Assembly: GCA_963840435.1 (NCBI GenBank)
Contig: CAWIYY010000012.1
Coordinates: 124,001-188,000, forward strand
Length of the DNA stretch: 64,000 bases
Direction: 5' to 3'
Source: Bog-473 sp963840435
GTDB lineage: Bacteria; Actinomycetota; Acidimicrobiia; Acidimicrobiales; RAAP-2
Part shown: one piece after another, positions 40,976-50,355 of the stretch
Layout of the letters: every line of letters begins with the position of its first letter
Numbering within the stretch: the stretch's first letter is position 1
The notes under the pieces: generated by a model
What the model was told of the DNA's origin: nothing
The model's database searches: none
The model's input: the letters and a program-made list of their open reading frames with translations, nothing else
Made by a program: the position numbers and the translations under genes

Positions 40976-42511
40976 ATGCAATCGGATGTGAACTGGTTCG
41001 GGGTGCTGGCCCACCACGCGCTGCGGGCGCCGGACAAGCCCATGACGCTGTTCGAGGGCCGGGTCACGACCTACGCCGAGATGGAGACGCGTGCCGTCGC
41101 CTTGGCCGGGGGCCTCTCCGAACGTGGCGTCCGCCGAGGAGATGTCGTCGGGCTGCTCGCCTACAACTGCCCGGAGTTCCTTCAGGTGCTGTTCGCGGCC
41201 AACTACCTCGGCGCCGTTGCCATGCCGGTCAACTGGAGGCTCGCCGCACCCGAGGTGCGCTACATCCTCGACCACTCGGAGGCCCGGGCGCTCGTCTGCG
41301 ACGAGGCGCTCCACGACCTTGCCGCGACGGCAACTGCGGGCATGGAGCGCACCCTCGTGCGCGCCTGCATCGCACCGGTCCCACCGCACGGTTGGACCAA
41401 CCTCTCCGAGCTCGAAGCGGGTGCTGCCGCCCCGCCGCGCTGGGTCCCGATGGATCCCGACGACGTCCACCGGCTCATGTACACCTCGGGGACCACCGGT
41501 CGGCCCAAGGGCGTCATGATCACCCACGCCAACCTGGCCTGGAAGAACCTGGCCCACATCACCGAGTTCGGGTTCACCTCGGCCGACCTGGGACTGGCGT
41601 GCGGCCCGCTGTACCACGTGGGTGCGCTCGACCTGACGACGACCTCGCTCATCGGGGTCGGTGCCCCGACCTTCATCCATCGCACGTTCGACGCGGCCGC
41701 CGTGGTGGACGAGCTGGAGCGCTCGCGGGTGACGGTGGTGTGGCTGGCGCCTGCCATGGTCAACGCCATCATGGCGATACCCGGCATCGAAGAGCGTGAC
41801 CTCTCCTCGGTGCGCGTGATCATCAATGGTGGAGAGAAGATGCCGATCCCGCTGATCGAGCGGATCCAGCGGACCTTTCCGTCCGCCTGGTTCGCCGATG
41901 CCTACGGTCTCACCGAGACCGTGTCGGGTGACACCTTCCTCGACCGCGACAGCATCGTCGCCAAGCTGGGGAGTGTCGGGCGGCCCTGTCTGCACCTGGA
42001 CCTCGAGGTGTGGGACGACGACGGGCACCCGGTGCCGGCCGGCGAGCGCGGCGAAGTCGTCCTGCGCGGGCCCAAGGTGTTCAAGGGCTATTGGCGCGAT
42101 CCCGAGTCGACGGCCAGGGCGTTCGACGGCGGCTGGTTCCACACGGGGGACGTGGGCGTGCGCGACGAGGACGGCTACCTCTTCATCGTCGACCGCTTGA
42201 AGGACATGATCATGTCGGGTGGGGAGAACATCGCGGGGTCCGAAGTCGAGCGCGTGCTCTACGAGCACGACGCGGTGCTCGAGACCGCGGTGGTGGGTCG
42301 TCCCGACGAGCGCTGGGGCGAGGTCCCGGTGGCCTTCGTGGTCCTCCGATCGGGTTCGACGGCGACCCCCGACGAACTCATCGCGCACTGCAGCGCGCAA
42401 TTGGCGAAGTTCAAGGTTCCGAAGGCGGTCACCTTTCTCAGCTCCCTTCCCCGGAATCCGTCGGGGAAGGTCCTCAAGCGCGACTTGCGGGGTCAGGTCG
42501 AGACGGCCTGA
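40976..42511 (+). CDS. Acyl-CoA synthetase (AMP-forming, fatty-acid/aryl type)
   Basis: 511-residue ANL-superfamily ligase. The ATP loop is YTSGTTGRPKG (169-179). Adenine and catalytic segments YGLTET, WFHTGDVG and the hinge FIVDRLKDMIMSGGENI follow, and the C-terminal catalytic Lys lies in NPSGKVLKRDL. It activates a carboxylic acid to its CoA thioester and so links the oxygenase-derived acids to beta-oxidation. The ATG at 40976 is preceded by GGGAGGGA. Its end overlaps the MaoC gene by 19 bp, convergently. Chain-length or ring specificity cannot be read from the motifs. Confidence 0.94.
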   Translation: MQSDVNWFGVLAHHALRAPDKPMTLFEGRVTTYAEMETRAVALAGGLSERGVRRGDVVGLLAYNCPEFLQVLFAANYLGAVAMPVNWRLAAPEVRYILDHSEARALVCDEALHDLAATATAGMERTLVRACIAPVPPHGWTNLSELEAGAAAPPRWVPMDPDDVHRLMYTSGTTGRPKGVMITHANLAWKNLAHITEFGFTSADLGLACGPLYHVGALDLTTTSLIGVGAPTFIHRTFDAAAVVDELERSRVTVVWLAPAMVNAIMAIPGIEERDLSSVRVIINGGEKMPIPLIERIQRTFPSAWFADAYGLTETVSGDTFLDRDSIVAKLGSVGRPCLHLDLEVWDDDGHPVPAGERGEVVLRGPKVFKGYWRDPESTARAFDGGWFHTGDVGVRDEDGYLFIVDRLKDMIMSGGENIAGSEVERVLYEHDAVLETAVVGRPDERWGEVPVAFVVLRSGSTATPDELIAHCSAQLAKFKVPKAVTFLSSLPRNPSGKVLKRDLRGQVETA

Positions 42512-43371
42512 GCCAAGGGACGCGCCGCAGAAGTTCGGGATATTCGGGCTCTCCCGTTCGACACGATGGTGCGGTGGTCGCAGCGAGCTTCGAATGCCAC
42601 CTCGTGCCGTCCGACCTCGTAGAAGTCCACCTCGAGACGCCCACCGAGCGGCATGGGGCGGGCGAACCGCACGGCGATCCGCTCGAGGGCGGCGCCGTCC
42701 CCTCCGGCCGCGACCTCCACCACGCCCCGCGTGCACAGCGCCAGCGTGCAGAGCCCGTGCAGAAAAGGCCGATCGCTTCCGCTGCGCCGGGCGGCAGCCG
42801 GGTCGAAGTGATGCGCGCTCCAGTCACCCGACACCTCGGCATACCGGCGCGCCATGCCCTGGTCGACCTCGACGACCCACGAACCGATGGGGCGGTGCCG
42901 CGCCTCGATGGGGAAGGCATGGTCCGGCGCAGCGACACCGTCGGACCGGCAGGTCACACCGAGCCAGACGGTGCTCCACCACTGCTCGACCACGACGTCG
43001 TGCCGCTCATCCCTGGTCACGTAGTGCAGCGTCACGATCGAGTTGTCGCCGGCTGACCGGGCACCCCAGCCCTCGACCCAGGTGTGGAGTGGCTCGTCCC
43101 GTGCCAGGGGACGGTGGAGCACGACCTCGTGCTCACCGTGCACGCCTCCGGTCGCGGTCTCCTGGAACTCCCGGGGCACCAACGCGTCGCGACCTGCGTT
43201 CTGGGCCGACCACAACAGGGTGACCGCGGCAGCCGGAGGCACCACCTCGCCGGCGCACAGGCGCGGATCGCGCTCGTTGGTGGCCGAGGCGAATTGGCGG
43301 ATGCGCTCTGCGTCGAACCGCTCCTCGAACGGTCCGACCGAGGGACCAAGCCTGAGCGCCGATGCGGTCAC
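42493..43371 (-). CDS. MaoC-like hydratase with tandem hotdog folds
   Basis: 292-residue double-hotdog protein. The C-terminal half has the hydratase-2 motif with Asp183 and His188 (DWSAHHFD) followed by FLHGLCTLAL, which adds water to trans-2-enoyl-CoA. The N-terminal half (FAS1_DH-like) lacks these residues and probably shapes the acyl pocket, as in eukaryote-like HTD2 and actinobacterial steroid hydratases. I start at GTG 43371; the frame is open to 43479 but that part looks random. It would follow the acyl-CoA dehydrogenase in beta-oxidation. Confidence 0.85.
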   Translation of the reverse strand: MTASALRLGPSVGPFEERFDAERIRQFASATNERDPRLCAGEVVPPAAAVTLLWSAQNAGRDALVPREFQETATGGVHGEHEVVLHRPLARDEPLHTWVEGWGARSAGDNSIVTLHYVTRDERHDVVVEQWWSTVWLGVTCRSDGVAAPDHAFPIEARHRPIGSWVVEVDQGMARRYAEVSGDWSAHHFDPAAARRSGSDRPFLHGLCTLALCTRGVVEVAAGGDGAALERIAVRFARPMPLGGRLEVDFYEVGRHEVAFEARCDHRTIVSNGRARISRTSAARPLAQAVST

Positions 43372-43791
43372 CGCGCCGGCCCGCGTCGTGCGTCGCCGCT
43401 CGAGATCGCTGCCTCTCGCTCGTTCCCCGCCCGGGGGAGCCCGCGAGTGTGTTGGACGAGCAACCAGGGCACCGTCCACTCTGGCACCTCGGGCAGGTCG
43501 ATGGCAGGGAGTGGGTCGGCGTCACCACGGGTCCGTGGACCGTGGCCACGACCATCGTCGGTGTCGGTTCGTCGCTGCGGCACGACGACACGGGTGTGTT
43601 CGGCCGCGGGCGCGGACCCATTTCCTTCAGGACCTGGCACAGGATCGACCCCGGTCGTGCGCCGCCCGCGACGTGACGGTCCCGCTGGCTTCGGAAGACC
43701 GCACGCCGTCGGCTACGTTGACCAGCATGGCGTCTGCTTCCCCCTTCCCGTCCGACCGGCGGGGGTGGTCGGGCACGTTGGAGTCCCGCCG
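43372..43791. other. Unassigned 420-bp stretch
   Basis: Between the MaoC and SDR starts. All reading frames are partly open because of high GC. One plus-strand frame (43362-43676) contains REWVGVTTGPWTVATTIVGV, which looks protein-like, but no family is recognised and there is no ribosome site. I see no repeat, clear promoter or RNA gene. It may hold a decayed gene or simply a long divergent control region. Confidence 0.4.
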
Positions 43792-44577
43792 GTGAGCGTT
43801 GCCGTCGTCACGGGGGCGGCGAGCGGCATGGGCCGGCGCTGTGTCGACCGGCTGCGCGGCATGGCGGACGACGTGGTGGTCGTCGATCTGGAGGCACCGG
43901 CCATCGAAGGCACCATCGGGTTGGCCTGTGACGTGTCGGATCCCGGTGCCGTGGGCGCCCTGGCCGAACAGGTCCGCCAGCTCGGCCCGTTCCGAGCCCT
44001 GGCCCACGCGGCGGGGATCTCCCCGACCATGGCCGACGCCCGGCGCGTCTTCGAGGTGGACCTCGTCGGGACGGAGCGGTTGCTGCAGGCGTTCGAGGAG
44101 CTCGTGGTCACCGGGTCGGCCGCGGTGTGCTTCTCCTCCTTGGCCGCCTACCAGCTGGCGCCGTTCGCCACGGCGGACATCGACGCGCTTCTCGACCAGC
44201 CGATGGCGCCCGACTTCCTGGAGCGGGCCGCCGGCCTCTTCCCCGACAGCGGCATGGCCTACGGCTTGGCCAAACGGGGGGTGATCCGGGCGGCGGCCCG
44301 GGCGGCAGTCCGCTGGGGCGCCCGCGGCGGCCGGGTCACCTCGCTGGCCCCGGGCATCATCGACACCCCGATGGGACGCCAGGAGCTCGAGCAGCAACCG
44401 GTGATGCACACCATGCTCGAGCAGGTGCCGTTGGCCCGCCTCGGCGAAGCCGACGAGGTCGCCGCGGTGGTCGCCTTCCTCCTCTCCGACGAGGCGTCGT
44501 TCGTGTCGGGGATCGACGTCCTGGTGGACGGGGCCGCCCTGCCGGGCATGGCCGCCGCCGCCCTGGCCGTGCCGTGA
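43792..44577 (+). CDS. SDR-family oxidoreductase
   Basis: 261-residue SDR of a shorter-loop type: TGAASGMG cofactor loop, AHAAGISP in place of NNAG, Ser in FSSLAAYQ and Tyr-x3-Lys in MAYGLAKRG, ending VLVDGAALPG. An insert of about 25 residues (ATADIDALLDQPMAPDFLER) sits between the Ser and Tyr, as in 3-alpha-hydroxysteroid-dehydrogenase-like SDRs. GTG start. The substrate could be a hydroxysteroid-like alcohol, inferred from that insert only. Confidence 0.9.
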   Translation: MSVAVVTGAASGMGRRCVDRLRGMADDVVVVDLEAPAIEGTIGLACDVSDPGAVGALAEQVRQLGPFRALAHAAGISPTMADARRVFEVDLVGTERLLQAFEELVVTGSAAVCFSSLAAYQLAPFATADIDALLDQPMAPDFLERAAGLFPDSGMAYGLAKRGVIRAAARAAVRWGARGGRVTSLAPGIIDTPMGRQELEQQPVMHTMLEQVPLARLGEADEVAAVVAFLLSDEASFVSGIDVLVDGAALPGMAAAALAVP

Positions 44578-44716
44578 AGACCATGCGGCGCAGGCCGCTC
44601 GGGTTCGGCCGGGTGGTGGAGACGGTCCGGCCTCGCACCGGCCCGGTGGTCGGGCCGGGTGCGCTGCGATCGCAGATCCGTTGCCATCGACCCGCAGGCG
44701 CCGGCAAAGGCCGCTC

Positions 44717-46225
44717 GTGACCAGGTCTTTCGGCAACCTCAATCCTGGCTGGGAATGCCTAAAGACGGTGACGGATCCGGCCGATTCGTCACCAGTGAGC
44801 AACGACCCCGGCGAGTCGTCTGGCCCGGGCCAGCCTGGCCTGGAAGCCCAGCTGGTGCGCTGCCTCGAGGAGTACCCCGACGTGGCGATCATCGTCGGAC
44901 CCGACGGCGCCATCATGTGGGGGAACCGCGCCGCCGAGAGGCTCTTCGGGCGCTCGGTCTCCGAATCGGTGGGGATGTCCGGCCTCGACTTCGTCCATCC
45001 CGAGGACGTCGAGCTGGTCTTGCGCTCCCTCACCAGCATCCAGGGCAAGGAGACCGGATCGCCCATTGAGCTCCGGGTCCGCTGCACCACCGGCTGGCGC
45101 CTGGTCGAGGTCGTCGGGACGCCGGTGTCGTGGTTCGCCGATGGTGCCGTCCTGCTGAGCCTGCGCGACCTGACCGAGCGCCGGCGCTTCGAGGTCTCCT
45201 ACGACGCCGATTCGGGGTTTCGGAGCCTGGTCCACAACTCGGCCGTCCTCACCATCCTGCTGTCGCGGGACGGCGTCGTCCGGTCCTGTTCGGGTGCGCT
45301 GACCCGCCTGCTCGGCCACGACTCCGAGCTGGTGGAGGGCAGGCCCCTCGAGGAGCTGATCTCGGCGGGCGACCGGGCCGCGCTGGCCGAGGCCCTGCAC
45401 CGGGCCTCCCGGGGAGCGACGACGGTGAGCCCGGTCGTGGTGGTCGTCTCCATGGTGCGCTTCGGCACCAAGGCCCTCGTGCCATTCGAGCTCTCGTTCG
45501 TCAACCTGCTCGACGATCCGACGGTGGCCGGCTTCGTGGTCTCGGGGGTCGACGTCACGGAGCGCCGCCGGCTGGAGCGCGAGCTGCAGTACCAGGCCTT
45601 CCACGATTCGCTGACCGGCCTGGGCAATCGGGCCCTCTTCCACGACCGGCTCGAGCATGCGGTCACCCGCAGCAACCGGGCCGGTCGCCGGCTCTCGCTG
45701 TTCTTCCTCGATGTCGACAATCTCAAGAGCATCAACGACACGCTCGGCCACGCGGCCGGCGACGCGGTCCTGCGGGTCAGCGCGGAACGGGTGCGCGGCT
45801 GCCTGCGCTCCTCGGACACGGCGGCGCGGATCGGCGGCGACGAGTTCGGCGTCCTCATTGAGGACATGGTCCACCTCGGCGGGTCCGTGGTGTTGGCCGA
45901 GCAGCTCCTCCACGCCTGTCGGGAGCCGATCCAGGTGGGCGACAACATGCTCTGGACCACCCTGAGCATCGGCATCACCTTCGACGTGCCCGGCGCCACC
46001 GTCGAGCAGCTGCTCCAGAACGCCGACCGGGCCATGTACGCGGCGAAGAAGAACGGGAAGGACCGCTTCGAGATCATCGACGGGCGTGACCGGCTCGACC
46101 AGGACGCGTCCGTCTCCGACGATCGCCAGACGGCGATCGCCTCCCCGCTCGGCCCGGATGAGCGGGGCGCCTGGGTGGCCGACGAGCTGTCCGGAAGTCC
46201 GGCCTGGGCCAAGAGCAGGAGCTGA
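44717..46225 (+). CDS. Diguanylate cyclase with two PAS sensor domains
   Basis: About 502 residues: PAS domain 1 near residues 40-140 (EYPDVAIIVGPDGAIMWGNR), PAS domain 2 near 155-280 (VVRSCSGALTRLLGHDSELV), then a GGDEF domain. The intact catalytic GGDEF is encoded at 45833-45847. An RxxD inhibitory site (45806-45817) lies five residues before it, so the product c-di-GMP should feed back. There is no EAL domain and no membrane segment, hence a cytosolic sensor. The start is uncertain: GTG at 44717, 44768 and 44795 are all in frame. It is unrelated to the catabolic genes and is monocistronic, with a hairpin after its stop. Confidence 0.9.
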   Translation: MTRSFGNLNPGWECLKTVTDPADSSPVSNDPGESSGPGQPGLEAQLVRCLEEYPDVAIIVGPDGAIMWGNRAAERLFGRSVSESVGMSGLDFVHPEDVELVLRSLTSIQGKETGSPIELRVRCTTGWRLVEVVGTPVSWFADGAVLLSLRDLTERRRFEVSYDADSGFRSLVHNSAVLTILLSRDGVVRSCSGALTRLLGHDSELVEGRPLEELISAGDRAALAEALHRASRGATTVSPVVVVVSMVRFGTKALVPFELSFVNLLDDPTVAGFVVSGVDVTERRRLERELQYQAFHDSLTGLGNRALFHDRLEHAVTRSNRAGRRLSLFFLDVDNLKSINDTLGHAAGDAVLRVSAERVRGCLRSSDTAARIGGDEFGVLIEDMVHLGGSVVLAEQLLHACREPIQVGDNMLWTTLSIGITFDVPGATVEQLLQNADRAMYAAKKNGKDRFEIIDGRDRLDQDASVSDDRQTAIASPLGPDERGAWVADELSGSPAWAKSRS

Positions 46226-46228
46226 GCC

Positions 46229-46244
46229 GGCCTCTTGCGAGGCC
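46229..46244 (+). terminator. Stem-loop directly after the diguanylate cyclase
   Basis: GGCCTC-TTGC-GAGGCC begins 4 nt after the stop codon. A GC-rich 6-bp stem with a 4-nt loop but no T-run follows the pattern of many actinobacterial terminators. It could equally stabilise the mRNA end. Confidence 0.45.
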
Positions 46245-46322
46245 CGCCCCGGCCGGGTCCGCATCGGGCGAAGCCTGGAGGGTGCGGAGGAATATCGCCT
46301 GGCCGCAGGGGTTGAAACGACC

Positions 46323-46727
46323 ATGACCGCATCCATTCCCGACAGCGCTCTCGACCTGCTCCACTCCGACACCGCCATCCTGGCCACGGTGGGGTCCGAC
46401 GGACGCCCCCAGCTCAGCGCGGTCTGGTTCCTGGCAGAGGATGGCACCATCCGGATCTCGCTCAACAGCTCCCGCCAGAAGGTGAAGAACCTGCGGGCCA
46501 ACCCGGCCGTGACCTTCTTCGTGTTGGATCCCACCCGACCCAGTCGTTACCTCGAGGTTCGGGGCGACGCCGAGATCGCCGAGGATCCCGGGTACGCATT
46601 CGCCGACCAGGTCGGCCCGAAGTACGGCGCCGACCTGCGCGCCTTCGACGGTCCCGGGCAGAGCCGTGTCGTCGTGACCATCCGGCCCGTCCGGGTCAAC
46701 GCGGTCGACATGGCTGCCGGGGACTGA
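46323..46727 (+). CDS. PPOX-class F420-dependent family protein
   Basis: 134-residue split-barrel protein: LATVGSDGRPQLSAVWFLAE, ISLNSSRQKVKNLRANPAVTFFVLD and RYLEVRGDAEIA follow the pattern of actinobacterial F420H2-binding reductases (Rv1155-like), including the conserved K-N-L-R stretch that contacts the cofactor. It probably reduces an enone or quinone, or binds F420. ATG 46323; a GGAGGA lies 30 nt upstream, rather far. Small single-domain enzyme, cytosolic. Confidence 0.85.
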   Translation: MTASIPDSALDLLHSDTAILATVGSDGRPQLSAVWFLAEDGTIRISLNSSRQKVKNLRANPAVTFFVLDPTRPSRYLEVRGDAEIAEDPGYAFADQVGPKYGADLRAFDGPGQSRVVVTIRPVRVNAVDMAAGD

Positions 46728-46923
46728 CCGAGGGCCCGCCGCCGACCCGTCTCGGCGTCAGGCGCCCCGGCGGACGGCTGACGCCTCACCCCCCGTTGCC
46801 CTTGGTCGGGCGCTCGTGCAGACGGTGCGACGCCCCGGACGGCCACCGGATGGCCTCGCTAGCGTGGGCCGCACGGAGCAGGAAGCACGAAACAGCGCTG
46901 CCGCACAGACGGGAGGACCCGCG

Positions 46924-48384
46924 ATGACCCCGACTCAACCTGATCGTCCGCCGACCACCACCGACGCCGGGATCCCGGTGGCCAGCCAGGAGCATTCCCT
47001 CACCGTCGGTCCCGATGGGCCTGTTCTGCTCCAGGACTTCTACCTGATTGAGCAGATGGCGAACTTCAACCGCGAGCGCATCCCCGAGCGCCAGCCTCAC
47101 GCCAAGGGTGGCGGCGCCTTCGGCGTGTTCGAGGTGACCCATGACGTCAGCGCCTACACCAAGGCCGCGGTGTTCGCGCCCGGGACCAAGACCGACCTCG
47201 TCATCCGCTTCTCGACGGTGGCCGGCGAACGCGGCTCACCCGACACCTGGCGCGACCCACGCGGCTTCGCCGTCAAGCTGTACACCAGCGAGGGAAACCT
47301 CGACATCGTGGGCAACAACACGCCGGTGTTCTTCGTCCGCGATCCACTCAAGTTCCAGAACTTCATCCGGTCGCAGAAGCGCCTGGCCGCCAGCAACCTG
47401 CGCGACCCCGACATGCAGTGGGACTTCTGGACCCTCTCACCCGAGTCGGCCCACCAGGTCGCCTACCTCATGGGTGACCGGGGTATCCCGCGCTCGTGGC
47501 GCCACATGAACGGGTACTCCTCGCACACCTACATGTGGGTCAACGCGGACCACGAGCGCTTCTGGGTCAAGTACCACTTCAAGACCGAGCAGGGCATTGA
47601 GAGCCTGACCCAGGCCGAGGCGGACCGCATCGCCGGCACGGACGCCGACTACCACCAACGCGACCTCTACGAGGCCATCGACCGCGGCGAGTTCCCGCAC
47701 TGGTCCCTCAAGATGCAGATCATGCCCTTCGTGGCGGCCAAGACCTACCGCTTCAACCCCTTCGACCTGACCAAGGTCTGGCCGCACGGCGACTATCCAC
47801 TGATCGACGTGGGCCGCCTCACCCTCAACCGCAACGTGACCGACTATCACGCCGAGATGGAGCAGGCGGCTTTCCAGCCGAACAACACGGTGCCCGGTAC
47901 CGGCCTCTCCCCCGACAAGATGCTGCTCGCCCGCGGCTTCTCCTACGCCGACGCCCACCGGGCCCGCCTCGGGGTCAACTACGCGCAGATCCCGGTGAAC
48001 CGGCCCAAGGCGCCCGTGCGCAACTACTCGAAGGACGGGGTCATGCGCATCGACAACGCCAGCGACCCGGTGTACTACCCGAACTCGTTCGAGGGCGCCC
48101 CGGCAGCCGACACCGAGCGCTACGCCGAGGATGCCGTGTGGGCCTCCGACGGTGAGATGGTGCGGGCCGCCGCCACGTTGCACGCCGAGGACGACGACTT
48201 CGGGCAGGCCCGGACCCTGCTCACCGAGGTCATGGACGACGACGCCCGCGCCCGCCTGGTCGACACCGTCTCGGACGTGCTGGCCGGACTGCGCCGCGAC
48301 GACGTGCTCCATCGTGCTTTCGAGTATTGGCGCAACATCGACAAGACCGTCGGCGACCAGATTGAGGTCGCCACGCTCGAGTAG
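46924..48384 (+). CDS. katA: Catalase (monofunctional haem)
   Basis: 486-residue small-subunit catalase. The essential His59 is in RQPHAKGGGAFG, the distal Asn is in the VGNNTPVFFVRDP region, and the proximal haem ligand Tyr341 is in RGFSYADAHRARLG. It degrades hydrogen peroxide in the cytosol, useful beside the flavin oxidases and oxygenases of this region. ATG 46924 after GGGAGGA. Monocistronic by spacing. The gene symbol is by family; the clade assignment is approximate. Confidence 0.95.
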   Translation: MTPTQPDRPPTTTDAGIPVASQEHSLTVGPDGPVLLQDFYLIEQMANFNRERIPERQPHAKGGGAFGVFEVTHDVSAYTKAAVFAPGTKTDLVIRFSTVAGERGSPDTWRDPRGFAVKLYTSEGNLDIVGNNTPVFFVRDPLKFQNFIRSQKRLAASNLRDPDMQWDFWTLSPESAHQVAYLMGDRGIPRSWRHMNGYSSHTYMWVNADHERFWVKYHFKTEQGIESLTQAEADRIAGTDADYHQRDLYEAIDRGEFPHWSLKMQIMPFVAAKTYRFNPFDLTKVWPHGDYPLIDVGRLTLNRNVTDYHAEMEQAAFQPNNTVPGTGLSPDKMLLARGFSYADAHRARLGVNYAQIPVNRPKAPVRNYSKDGVMRIDNASDPVYYPNSFEGAPAADTERYAEDAVWASDGEMVRAAATLHAEDDDFGQARTLLTEVMDDDARARLVDTVSDVLAGLRRDDVLHRAFEYWRNIDKTVGDQIEVATLE

Positions 48385-48497
48385 CGCAGGGCCGAACACC
48401 CCGGGCCCGCTGCTGCCGCCCCCCCAGCGTTGGCCCCCGCGCCCCGTTCCGTCAAGAATCGACCCGTGCGCACCCCGAACCCCGGCTTCGAGTCCCG

Positions 48498-50342
48498 ATG
48501 AAACTCGTGGCCGCCTTCGCCGGCACCGTCCTGCGGGTCGAGGTCGAACCGGGCGACACCGTCGGGGCCGGAGCCACCCTACTGGTCCTCGAGTCCATGA
48601 AGATGGAGCACGTGGTGGTGGCCGCCACGCCAGGCCGCATCGACTCGGTGGCCGTGGAGCCCGGCGCGGCCGTGCAGACCGGCGACGTCCTGGCCACCCT
48701 GACCGAGACGGCGGCACCGGACGAGGCCGGCGGGGACACGCCCCCGGCCGCGACGGCATCACCCGCCGGCGTGCGCCCCGAGCTGGCCGAGCTCCGGAAC
48801 CGGGTGGCCGCGGCGACGGACGCCGGGCGGCCGGCGGCGACGGAGCGTCGCCACGCCGGCGGCCGCCGTACGGCCCGGGAGAACATCGATGACCTGTGCG
48901 ACCCGGGCAGCTTCGAGGAGTACGGCGGACTGGTCATCGCGGCGCAGCGGGCCCGGCGCAGCCTGGACGACCTGATCGCCAACACACCGGCCGACGGGTT
49001 GGTCGCCGGTATCGGCCGGGTCAACGGGGAGCTCTTCGGCGACGCGGCGCGCTGCGCCGTCCTCTCCTACGACTACACCGTCCTGGCCGGCACCCAGGGC
49101 CAGATGAACCACCGCAAGAAGGATCGCCTCTTCGAGCTGGCCGAGCGACTGGGGCTGCCCGTCGTGCTCTTCGCCGAGGGCGGGGGCGGCCGACCGGGCG
49201 ACACGGACCACGCCGTGGTGACCGGGCTCGACACCGAGGCCTTCGCCCGCTTCGGTGCGCTGAGCGGACGGGTCCCTCTGGTCGGCGTCGTGTCGGGGCG
49301 CTGCTTCGCCGGCAACGCGGCGCTGCTCGGCTGCTGCCACGTGATCATCGCCACGCCCGACGCCAACATCGGGATGGGCGGCCCGGCCATGATCGAGGGC
49401 GGGGGGCTCGGGGTGTTCGCGCCCGAGCAGGTTGGACCGGCCGCGGTGCAGGTGGCCAACGGCGTGGTCGATGTCCTCTGCGACGACGAGCGACAGGCGG
49501 TCGAGGTGGCCCGTCGCTACCTCTCGTATTTCCAGGGCGCCGTGCCCACCTGGGCCACGCCCGACCAGGAGCAGCTGCGCGAGGTGGTGCCCCGGGACCG
49601 GCGCCGGGTCTACGACGTGCTCCGAGCGATCGAGCTGCTGGTCGACGAGGGTTCGCTCCTCGAACTCCGGCCGAGCTTCGCCCCCGGCATGGTCACCGCG
49701 CTGGCCAGGCTGGAAGGGAGGGCCGTAGGCCTGCTGGCCAACAACCCGTTGCATCAGGCCGGTGCCATCGACGGGCCCAACGCGGACAAGGCGGCCCGCT
49801 TCCTGCAGCTGTGCGAGGCCTTCGGGCTGCCCGTGGTCTCCCTGGTCGACACGCCCGGCTTCATGGTGGGACCCGAGGCGGAGGAGACGGCGCTCGTACG
49901 CCACGTGAGTCGCCTGTTCGTCGTCGGCTCGTCGCTGACCGTGCCCTTCTGCGCCGTCATTCTGCGCAAGGGCTACGGGCTGGGCGCGCAGGCGATGACC
50001 GCGGGCCACTTCCATCGGCCGCTCTTCACGGTGGCCTGGCCCACCGGCGAGCTCGGGGGCATGGGGCTCGAGGGCGCGGTGCGCCTGGGCTTCCGGCGCG
50101 AGCTCGACGCCATCGAGGACGCCACGGAGCGCGAAGCCGCGTTCTCGGCCATGGTGGAGCGCGCCTACGAGCACGGCAAGGCGCTCAACGTGGCGGCCCA
50201 CTTCGAAATCGACGACGTGATCGATCCGGCGCTGACCCGGAGGCGCATTGTGCACGCGCTCGCCTCGGCCGGGGGTGACGGACGCGGGTGGGGATCGGGT
50301 GCGTCGCTCTGGGGCAGGCGCCCCTTCGTCGACACCTGGTAA
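48498..50342 (+). CDS. Biotinyl domain fused to acyl-CoA carboxyltransferase
   Basis: 614-residue protein. Residues 1-72 are a biotin/lipoyl-attachment domain with Lys35 in ESMKMEH, the biotinylation signature. Residues about 95-614 are a complete carboxyltransferase with both crotonase-like halves: N-half YDYTVLAGTQGQMNHRKKDR, C-half DKAARFLQLCEAFGLPVVSL and DTPGFMVGPEAE. It should move carboxyl from biotin to acetyl-, propionyl- or a longer acyl-CoA. The biotin carboxylase half is missing here, so a separate carboxylase must load the biotin. In standard complexes the biotinyl domain is on the carboxylase subunit instead. Confidence 0.92.
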   Translation: MKLVAAFAGTVLRVEVEPGDTVGAGATLLVLESMKMEHVVVAATPGRIDSVAVEPGAAVQTGDVLATLTETAAPDEAGGDTPPAATASPAGVRPELAELRNRVAAATDAGRPAATERRHAGGRRTARENIDDLCDPGSFEEYGGLVIAAQRARRSLDDLIANTPADGLVAGIGRVNGELFGDAARCAVLSYDYTVLAGTQGQMNHRKKDRLFELAERLGLPVVLFAEGGGGRPGDTDHAVVTGLDTEAFARFGALSGRVPLVGVVSGRCFAGNAALLGCCHVIIATPDANIGMGGPAMIEGGGLGVFAPEQVGPAAVQVANGVVDVLCDDERQAVEVARRYLSYFQGAVPTWATPDQEQLREVVPRDRRRVYDVLRAIELLVDEGSLLELRPSFAPGMVTALARLEGRAVGLLANNPLHQAGAIDGPNADKAARFLQLCEAFGLPVVSLVDTPGFMVGPEAEETALVRHVSRLFVVGSSLTVPFCAVILRKGYGLGAQAMTAGHFHRPLFTVAWPTGELGGMGLEGAVRLGFRRELDAIEDATEREAAFSAMVERAYEHGKALNVAAHFEIDDVIDPALTRRRIVHALASAGGDGRGWGSGASLWGRRPFVDTW

Positions 50343-50355
50343 CCCCACCGGCGCG

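Noticed and set aside
48896..50278. 460-residue plus-strand frame inside the carboxyltransferase
   Set aside because: Alternative frame of a high-GC gene, dominated by Arg and Gly. The carboxyltransferase frame has all family motifs.
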